DNA of 64,000 nucleotides from Pycnococcus provasolii (taxonomy: Eukaryota > Chlorophyta > Pseudoscourfieldiophyceae > Pseudoscourfieldiales > Pycnococcaceae), in NCBI GenBank assembly GCA_938743325.2, contig OW568872.1, positions 310,001 through 374,000 of the forward strand, given 5' to 3'. The notes under the pieces are model-generated. The model ran no database searches, was not told the origin of the DNA, and saw only the letters and a list, made by a program, of their open reading frames with translations. Below, piece after piece: positions 58,294 through 64,000 of this stretch. How positions within the stretch are numbered: the stretch's first letter is position 1; each line of letters begins with the position of its first letter. Made by a program: the position numbers and the translations under genes.

Positions 58294-58313
58294 AGCGAGT
58301 TGTTTCGGGGTTT
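58294..58313 (+). repeat. Copy of the hairpin arm GCGAGTTGTTT
   Basis: GCGAGTTGTTTCGGGGTTTT resembles the left arm of the hairpin at 60593-60650. It may be one end of the same repeat family. Confidence 0.4.
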
Positions 58314-58363
58314 TAAAATAAGGGCGAACCGTTCTTCCCCCAACGGGAGGACCTTCTCACAGG

Positions 58364-58394
58364 TAACCCTACTACCTTAACCCTAACCCTAACC
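58364..58394 (-). repeat. TTAGGG-type units, lumazine synthase upstream region
   Basis: TAACCCTACTACCTTAACCCTAACCCTAACC. On the lumazine synthase sense strand it reads TTAGGG, 225-255 bp before its ATG. Confidence 0.85.
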
Positions 58395-58548
58395 AATCCC
58401 TCGCTCGACTCGACTCGGGGGCTTCTTTCCCGATTCCAAGTTTCCAACTCCCTCTCACCGTCCTCACATCACAACTGGGGAGGAGAGAGACCCTTGAAAT
58501 CGGTTACGCGGCTTTAGTTGACACAAAAAATCCCGACAGTGAAGTGTG

Positions 58549-58720
58549 ATGAATTTTGCCGTACGACGGCTACGACTTGATCCCACCGTACGTACGTATC
58601 TCTTCTGTTCCGTGAATTTTGCCGTACGACAGCACGACTTGATCCCAGCGCATCTCTTCTGTTCCGTGAATTTTGCCGTACGACAGCTACGACTTGATCC
58701 CACCGCATCTCATCTGTTCC
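58549..58720 (+). repeat. Three tandem 54-63-bp repeats upstream of the secreted protein
   Basis: GAATTTTGCCGTACGAC starts at 58551, 58614 and 58668. Each unit continues ACGACTTGATCCCA and ends TCTGTTCCGTG. Unit 1 carries an extra TACG duplication. The array ends about 95 bp before the secreted-protein ATG. Confidence 0.9.
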
Positions 58721-58812
58721 GTGCTGCTCAAATTCCGTACAGTGATGAAACGCGCACCTAGTGAGTGCTTGTGCACTGCTTGCCGCCGCCGGATTCTTTC
58801 ATTCTTGACGTG

Positions 58813-59928
58813 ATGATGATGACGACGTCGCCAGCGTCGTTTATCGGTGCTCGCACGACGATGTTGCTTTGTGTCGCGTTGCTCCTGCTTGTTCTACACC
58901 ACGATGATGCGGCGGTGCTTGCCATCAACCTCCCGTACGACCTTAGTCTCATTCCTAAAGAATGTCCCGACGTAAGCAATGTCGGATGGTATTGCGGCGT
59001 TTTCCCCGCTTTGCCAGCTTTGGGAATTACCTGCGCGTGGGTGTGCTACGTATCCAAACCACAGTTTCTGAAACCCGGCATTGCGTTCCAACCAACTCCG
59101 CTCAAACCATCCCTCGGCTTCATTTACTGCTTCCTTCCGGGAGGTTGCGAAAATGCTGGAATACAGTCTCAATGCGGTGGTCAGATCGATTGGTACTTTG
59201 AAGGCGGTAATGGTCCATTTCAGAGCGGATTCCCGACTCCTGGCGGCTACTACGTGTGTGGAAACACTGCGCCGGCAGGTGGAATCGACCTTAGCCTGAT
59301 TCACACCAATTGTCAAGGTGGTGTTTTCTATTGCGAAAAGCCTCAGTGCGATCCTGAGGCATGGTTTTGCAATGATGGATGCGATCCTCTGAACAATCCT
59401 AATTGCCCTGTCATCGACAACTCCGCCATCGCGAGAGGATGCGGAACAAGTCAGCTGTACTTCAATGGTCTCTGGCTCTGCCCGACTTGCCCTGCTTGCA
59501 CAAATGATCCCAAGTGCGTGCACTTTTGCCCAGCTCCGATGCTTGCCTTGCTAGGTGGATTCGGGTCAAGCGAACCGCCAAGTCCACCAGAGGGCCTCCT
59601 TCGTGGTAAAAAGGGCCTTCCTTCACCTCTCTCGTCGTGCACTAGCAAGAATTGTCGCCGTGCCTCTCGCAAGAATTGCGGCTCTACATTGAAGAAGCTT
59701 CGTGCTGCTTACGTCACCAACGACTGCAATCCCAAGGAGTCCTCGTCGAAGGCGTGCATTCGCGAGGCTCGCAAGGTATTCCCCAAAAGCTTCGTTTGCT
59801 CAGAATCGAAGAAGCAGCTGGCGGCGTCCAAGAAAGCACAGCCTTCTTTTCTTGACTTCCCTAACCCATGTTTCCCTCTAGCAGATGATGGGCGCTGTGA
59901 GTCCCTTGACACAAGCGCTGACGGATAA
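58813..59928 (+). CDS. Secreted cysteine-rich protein of unknown function
   Basis: 371 residues from ATG 58813. A signal peptide with TTMLLCVALLLLVLHH leads the protein. The body contains about 30 cysteines in small groups (CPDVSNVGWYCGVF, CFLPGGCENAGIQSQC, WFCNDGCDPLNNPNC, LCPTCPACTNDPKC), so many disulphides are likely. The C-terminal third is Ser/Lys-rich, with KNCRRASRKNCGS and KKQLAASKKAQPS. No known repeat such as EGF, kringle or chitin-binding is recognised. An extracellular matrix or cell-wall role is inferred. Confidence 0.65.
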   Translation: MMMTTSPASFIGARTTMLLCVALLLLVLHHDDAAVLAINLPYDLSLIPKECPDVSNVGWYCGVFPALPALGITCAWVCYVSKPQFLKPGIAFQPTPLKPSLGFIYCFLPGGCENAGIQSQCGGQIDWYFEGGNGPFQSGFPTPGGYYVCGNTAPAGGIDLSLIHTNCQGGVFYCEKPQCDPEAWFCNDGCDPLNNPNCPVIDNSAIARGCGTSQLYFNGLWLCPTCPACTNDPKCVHFCPAPMLALLGGFGSSEPPSPPEGLLRGKKGLPSPLSSCTSKNCRRASRKNCGSTLKKLRAAYVTNDCNPKESSSKACIREARKVFPKSFVCSESKKQLAASKKAQPSFLDFPNPCFPLADDGRCESLDTSADG

Positions 59929-60593
59929 GTGCGAGCTGAGGGCTGACCCCGCCCATGCTGGTTTGAGGAGGATTGAATACATGTCGACAACGGACAACCC
60001 AACGGATGATTACAAGCTCAGCTACCACAACTCACCTAAGTCGCCTTTTTTTTGCGTGCGTTGCGAATAAGTTCATAATAATCTAATAAGCTGAGATCCC
60101 TCATGAATGCAGTAGTAATGAAGTTGCACTTTAATTTGTCCAACGGTCGACACACCCTTCACTTTCACCATTCAGCCCATTCACCGGTGCCATTCATTCA
60201 CTGCGCGTTTGTTTTTGTCTGTGATGAATCATGATTCATGAATGGCGCACCGCGCAGGTGATTTTGAACTTTGAAGGTTCAAGGTTGTTGTAATACATAC
60301 TCTCTCTCTCTCTCTCTAGGAGGGAGTGCGCTTTCGTCATTCGTAAGCGCAGTGGTGAGTGATCAAGGGCTCTACCTGCGTATCTTCTTGAAGGTTGTTG
60401 GAGGCCTGCGGCGTTGCCGCCAGATCACAGATCACTGTCGCCAAAGTGCAAGTGCAAGTGTGCAACACCTGTAACCTTAAGTAACTTCAAATAAAGTTAT
60501 GTGAAACAACAAGGAAACAAACATATGGTCCCACCCAGAACAACAGGCAGAACCACTCCTACTTCTCACCGGAAACTCATAACTCATAAGAGA
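59929..60593. other. Spacer with dispersed repeat and TC-run
   Basis: It contains repeat copy B (60094-60207), a (CT)n run at 60301-60320, and no convincing gene. A 61-codon frame at 59885-60070 overlaps the previous gene end and has no recognisable feature. Confidence 0.45.
60094..60207. repeat. Dispersed repeat, copy B
   Basis: TTTGTCCAACGGTCG, TTCACTTTCACCATTCAGC and ATTCACCGGTGCCATTCA repeat the 6473-6583 segment. A small indel after CCAACGGTCG separates the copies. Confidence 0.75.
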
Positions 60594-60650
60594 AGCGAGT
60601 TGTTTGGGGTTTGGGAAGTTTGTTGTTCGCAAACCCCGAACAACTCGCTT
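60593..60650. repeat. 21-bp inverted repeat hairpin (MITE-like)
   Basis: AAGCGAGTTGTTTGGGGTTTG at 60593 pairs with CAAACCCCGAACAACTCGCTT at 60630-60650 with one mismatch (a G-T pair) and a 16-base loop. Confidence 0.85.
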
Positions 60651-60843
60651 TACAGGAAGTGTTTTTTACTTTTTTTGTTCCACCTTTTTGTTCCACCTTT
60701 TTTGTTCCCTCCTTTTTTTCCAACTATTTTTTTCTTGCATTGCCCGCCGCCGCCATTTCCCGATTTCAAAAGGAACCCGGCGGGGGGAATCCCAGTCCTT
60801 GGAGTAGTAGTTCGAACAGTCCATATATATCAATATCAACAAT

Positions 60844-62136
60844 ATGGCACCTTTGATGAAGGCACCTTTGAAGGTCGTGCGTGCTTCTTCATCTTCGTCA
60901 TCTTCGTCTTCCAATGCGTTCTTCATTCATAAGAGAGCTCGTCTTCTTCCGGGCTCACACCAGCTCGTACCTGCTAGGGACGGGTTACGGTCACTAAGTT
61001 GCAGTCCTCCTAGAAGATCACCTTCTGCTCATCCTGCTGTGGATTCATCCTACTCATGTTGTGCGTCGTCGTCATCGTCGTCGTCAGCGGCGGCTTCATC
61101 AGCGGCAGGGGCAGAAGGCATGACGTACAAGTCTGCGGGTGTGGATATTGATGCAGGCGCGGAACTCGTGCGACGTATACAAAAACTTACGAAGGGGGAC
61201 GTCTCCGGCGGATTCGGGGGGCTGTACCCGTTCGGCGACTCCTATCTCGTCGCAGGAACGGACGGTGTGGGAACCAAACTCAAGCTCGCATTCCTTCTCG
61301 ACAAGCACGATACCATCGGCGTCGACCTAGTAGCCATGTCCGTGAACGACATCATCACAGTTGGAGCACTTCCGATGTTCTTCCTCGACTACTTCGCGAC
61401 GTCCAAGCTTGACGTGGACATGGCGGAGAGCGTCATCGCAGGCATCGTCGACGGGTGCAGGCAGTCGAGCTGCACGCTCCTCGGAGGTGAGACCGCGGAA
61501 ATGCCTGGGTTCTACGCCGAAGGAGAGTACGACCTGAGCGGCTTTGCCGTGGGCAGCGTCAAGCAAGACGCGCTCGTTGACGGCAAGTGCGCCGTCGCTG
61601 GCGACGTCGTCGTCGGCCTGCGCAGCTCCGGCGTGCACAGCAACGGATACAGCCTCGCCCGACGCGTCGTGGAGTCGAGCGACCGCTTCGACTACGGCGA
61701 CGCCCTTCCTGGCGACGACCAAGGGAGATCGGTTGGAGAGGCGCTGCTTTGCCCGACTCGCATTTACGTGCCTGCCGCCCGCGCGGCGCTCGGGAAGTAC
61801 GACATCAAGGCGATGGCTCACATCACAGGAGGAGGCTTCTACGAGAACTTCCCGCGCTGCCTTCCTGACGGTCTTGGCGCACGCTTCGATGCGTCGCTAT
61901 GGTCAAAGCCTGCGATTTTCTCCTTTCTGCAGGATAACGGACGCATCGCGGATGCCGAGATGTTTCGCACGTTCAACATGGGCGTTGGGTACATGATGGT
62001 TGTGGACGGCGCCGTTGCAAGGCAGATGGAGTCGGATGGGTACTTTGGTGAGCACGACGCCGTGGTCATTGGCGAGATTGTGGCTACGGACGCGAAAGGC
62101 GAAGCGCGCGTCGAGGTGGAGTTCTCGACGCAGTAA
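60844..62136 (+). CDS. purM: Phosphoribosylformylglycinamidine cyclo-ligase (AIR synthetase), plastid precursor
   Basis: 430 residues. It closes the imidazole ring in purine synthesis (FGAM to AIR, using ATP). Residues 1-95 are Ser/Arg-rich, a plastid transit peptide. The mature enzyme has GVDIDAGAELVRRIQ, VAGTDGVGTKLKLA (ATP/substrate loop), TIGVDLVAMSVNDI, LLGGETAEMPGFY, GLRSSGVHSNGYSLARR and AHITGGGFYENFPR. Full length with no gap; a separate, non-fused PurM, as in plants. A possible alternative start is MTYKSAGV in the mature region. ATG 60844 is the first in frame. Confidence 0.95.
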   Translation: MAPLMKAPLKVVRASSSSSSSSSNAFFIHKRARLLPGSHQLVPARDGLRSLSCSPPRRSPSAHPAVDSSYSCCASSSSSSSAAASSAAGAEGMTYKSAGVDIDAGAELVRRIQKLTKGDVSGGFGGLYPFGDSYLVAGTDGVGTKLKLAFLLDKHDTIGVDLVAMSVNDIITVGALPMFFLDYFATSKLDVDMAESVIAGIVDGCRQSSCTLLGGETAEMPGFYAEGEYDLSGFAVGSVKQDALVDGKCAVAGDVVVGLRSSGVHSNGYSLARRVVESSDRFDYGDALPGDDQGRSVGEALLCPTRIYVPAARAALGKYDIKAMAHITGGGFYENFPRCLPDGLGARFDASLWSKPAIFSFLQDNGRIADAEMFRTFNMGVGYMMVVDGAVARQMESDGYFGEHDAVVIGEIVATDAKGEARVEVEFSTQ

Positions 62137-62439
62137 AGTTGTCCGTCAGATCATGCAGTAACGTGACTTACAGTATGTCCATCGCATCAATCGCTCAATT
62201 TGTCCGGGAAAATGGTCGAGGGGGGGAGAGAAATTCAGCCCCGACCAATTTCCCCGTTGGGGGGGATCGGGGAAAAGTTTTTCGTTTGATCCCTTCCCCG
62301 ACCAAGATGCCCTTATTTCGGGATGTTACAAACTTTGAGGCTTTCAGTCACCTTGAAGTGCTTGGGCGTTGCCTCTCAAAGCGGTAGGGGATATCGACAT
62401 CGAGAGCACATCATGAGCTTTCGATAGGACCAAGAATCA

Positions 62440-62545
62440 CGTCAAACGGCCAAGGGATTAGGGACGGTGAGTTCTCCCCGGCAGTCGAGCACGGGTTGAT
62501 TCCCGTTTCTGCCCGGACCAGCCCTTTAAGGCTAGCAAGGTCCCT
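62440..62545 (+). ncRNA. Candidate structured RNA, tRNA-like or SINE-like block
   Basis: Nested stems can be drawn by eye: CCGGCAG (62478) with CTGCCCGG (62509), inner ACGGG (62491) with CCCGT (62502), AGCC/GGCT (62520/62530), and an outer AGGGAC (62460) with GTCCCT (62540). GGTTGATTCCC at 62494 resembles a pol III B box with one base missing, and GGCCAAGGG near 62447 resembles an A box. It does not fold as a regular tRNA. Class unknown. Confidence 0.3.
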
Positions 62546-62681
62546 CCTGCTCTCTGGACAACCAACTTTAAACTTTCCTCCGAACTATCCAATAGACTAT
62601 CGTCGATAGACTAAGAGTCGGCGGCGACGCTTTCCCAAACTTCCCTCCGGCCTCCAGCGCCAGCGGCGGTTCTACTTAGGT

Positions 62682-62697
62682 GTTAGGGTAACCCTAC
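62682..62697. repeat. Head-to-head telomere-type unit
   Basis: GTTAGGGTAACCCTAC is an inverted pair of TTAGGG/CCCTAA, followed by CCGGGTACCCG. Confidence 0.7.
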
Positions 62698-62911
62698 ATA
62701 CCGGGTACCCGTAAGAATACACCTTAAGAATACCTTGTCCGGTGTCGCGAATAACCTCTCCGCCGACACCACAAAATTTACTTGTAGTACATACTGCTTA
62801 TACCTTTAAGGTGTGCTTGTCCTTCTTCTCGTATCTGCGCGCAGTACAGTACACTTATAAGTTACACAAGTGTCGCTCGCTTCTTTCGCTCTCATATATC
62901 CTTCTTTCCTA

Positions 62912-64000
62912 ATGATGGCCAGTCACCACTTCTCTTGTTGCGGCCTGCTTTCCTGGTTTCTTTTCAGCTTATTCCTTTTAATACAAGGCACACCCTCACA
63001 GGCGTACGAGCTCGTGCCTGCCTACCGTACGCGATTGATTCTTCCTTGAGTGATCACAACCACGTTCCTTTCTTCTTTACAAACTCCTTCCTCACAAAAT
63101 ATAACGAAATATACACACAACAACAACAAATACAACAGGCGTCTTGCAGTTTGACTACAAGCAGCACCCGTACGGATCGCGGCGAGCGCACATCGCACAC
63201 CACGCGACGCTGGCGTCAGCTGGAGCGCGTGCAAGGCGGGCGGTTGTCATCGTACCACTCGCAGAGGCGCGCCTGCCGCTGGTGACGCGCCTGCTCAGCA
63301 ACGTCACGAACGCGGCGGGCATGGTGGTCGTACTGCCCGCAAACGACTTTGACGAAGGCTCTGCGGGAACCCCGCAGGCACGTGAACTCGAACGGTACCT
63401 CATGACGAGCACGCGCGTCCCTGTGTACTTCGCGCGAGAAACCGACGGCCTGACACGCGTGCAGCAAGATCTCAAGAGCTGGATTGCACAAGGGAACGCA
63501 CCCACGAGCGTCTCCGGAGGTTGGCACGCCGTCGTCGGAAAGGGCGAGCCACGTAAGATCAAGCCGCCGCCGTCACTGACCAACTTTCAAGGACTTCTGC
63601 ACGGCGGTGTGCCACCGTCGACATCGGAAGAGTCTTCCGCTGCGGGCGGAGTGATTCTCGTCGTCGCATCCTATGACGCATTCGGTGCCGCGCAGGCACT
63701 CGCGCAGGGTTCCATCTCCGCCGCCGCGGCGCTCGTTGAGCTCGCAAGACTCTTCCAGAAGCTGTACGCCGAGCACTCGCACAAGCCGTCCACGTCCATC
63801 GCATTCGTGCTGGCGGCGGGCGGGCACCTCAACTTCGTAGGAAGCCGCGCCTGGCTCGCGTCAGCGGACACGAAGCTACTCAACGCCGTCTCCTTTGCAC
63901 TCTGCCTTGATAACCTCCTGATCGACCCGCTGAGCGCCGCGGACGACGAAGGTCCTGGAAAGCTTTTCCTGCACAGCGCGAGGCCTCCAGATGACGCGTC
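62912..64000 (+). CDS. Nicalin, N-terminal part (two exons, 3' end beyond window)
   Basis: Exon 1 (62912-63026) starts ATGATG and encodes a signal peptide (LLSWFLFSLFLLIQG) ending QAYELVPAY; an ATG at 62915 is equally possible. After a 112-bp intron, exon 2 (63139 onward) reads RVLQFDYKQHPYGSRRAHI and is open to the window end. This matches nicalin, which begins VYRMQQYDLQGQPYGTR in animals. Further on, VVLPANDF, VPVYFARETDG, GVILVVASYDAFGAAQAL and FVLAAGGHLNFVGSRAWL agree with nicalin. Nicalin is an ER membrane protein related to nicastrin and aminopeptidases, and acts with NOMO and TMEM147. About 325 residues are visible of an expected 500-560. Confidence 0.85.
63027..63138 (+). other. Intron in nicalin, 112 bp (GTACGC...ACAG)
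   Basis: It joins TAC-C to GC-GTC-TTG and restores Y-R-V-L-Q-F-D-Y in frame. Exon 1 read through would meet a stop just inside the intron. Confidence 0.8.

Larger units (their letters stand above)
62137..62911. other. 775-bp spacer between PurM and nicalin
   Basis: No coding frame is supported. It holds poly-G words and a short CCCCGACC/GGTCGGGG inverted pair (about 62200-62310). It also holds a structured-RNA-like block (62440-62545), a head-to-head TTAGGGTAACCCTA at 62683-62696, and AT-rich promoter-like sequence before 62911. Confidence 0.4.

Noticed and set aside
59885-60070. Small 61-residue gene
   Set aside because: It overlaps the end of the cysteine-rich gene, has no family match, and its codons do not stand out from the spacer.
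62460-62545. Ordinary tRNA
   Set aside because: The T-arm-like loop is one base short, the acceptor strand does not pair, and no anticodon arm is visible.
1-64000. CRISPR array, rRNA or bacterial operon
   Set aside because: No regular spaced repeats, no rRNA sequence, and genes have introns, transit peptides and divergent eukaryotic layout.

Overview
The window looks like nuclear DNA of a small, gene-dense eukaryotic green alga (prasinophyte-like). The strongest lineage marker is a PsaN gene (photosystem I lumenal subunit N, known from green algae and land plants) at 24466-24888. Also present are plastid-targeted enzymes, ubiquitin proteases, an eIF2B subunit, a tubulin-ligase-like protein and a p24-like cargo receptor. 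Genes are short-spaced and mostly intronless. Two GT-AG introns can be read directly: 42216-42405 in an RNA-binding protein and 63027-63138 in nicalin. I cannot name the species.

Layout, left to right. 1-2555: the end of an unknown gene, a 5'-incomplete macro-domain gene and a repeat-bearing spacer. 2556-8312: a large ubiquitin hydrolase whose 3' end overlaps an HNH-like reading frame, a hypothetical gene, and a two-RRM protein whose two RRMs are almost identical DNA. 8517-16984: a USP4/15-type hydrolase, a plastid-type GNAT, HisG, a GGQ release-factor-like protein and a START/SRPBCC protein. 17151-19002: remains of a Ty3/Gypsy-like element. 19380-24888: an isobutyryl-CoA-dehydrogenase-like enzyme, an ankyrin/GNL1-type GTPase fusion, an AlkB-like dioxygenase and PsaN. 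25963-37169: a disordered protein ending in a CaaX box, a TTLL protein, a polyQ-expanded GOLD/p24 protein and eIF2B-delta.

37756-46232: a divergent histone H4 fused to an MCM3-type C-terminal domain (the most striking item), a plastid-type ABC ATPase, a class IV aminotransferase-like protein, a decayed duplicate of a gene 3' end, a CCCH/RanBP-zinc-finger RNA-binding protein, a ubiquitin-like/LRR protein and a carboxylesterase. 46668-64000: a very large AT-hook/PHD protein with TFIIIC-delta-like ends, two hypothetical genes, a Harbinger-like transposase fossil, a subtilase, an archaeal-type lumazine synthase, a cysteine-rich secreted protein, AIR synthetase (PurM) and the 5' part of nicalin.

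The genes form no single pathway. They cover housekeeping metabolism (histidine, riboflavin, purine, branched-chain amino acids), ubiquitin turnover, chromatin and transcription, and plastid functions. A unifying feature is short TTAGGG-type arrays lying about 60-300 bp upstream of many start codons. They resemble plant telo-box promoter elements more than remnants of chromosome ends.
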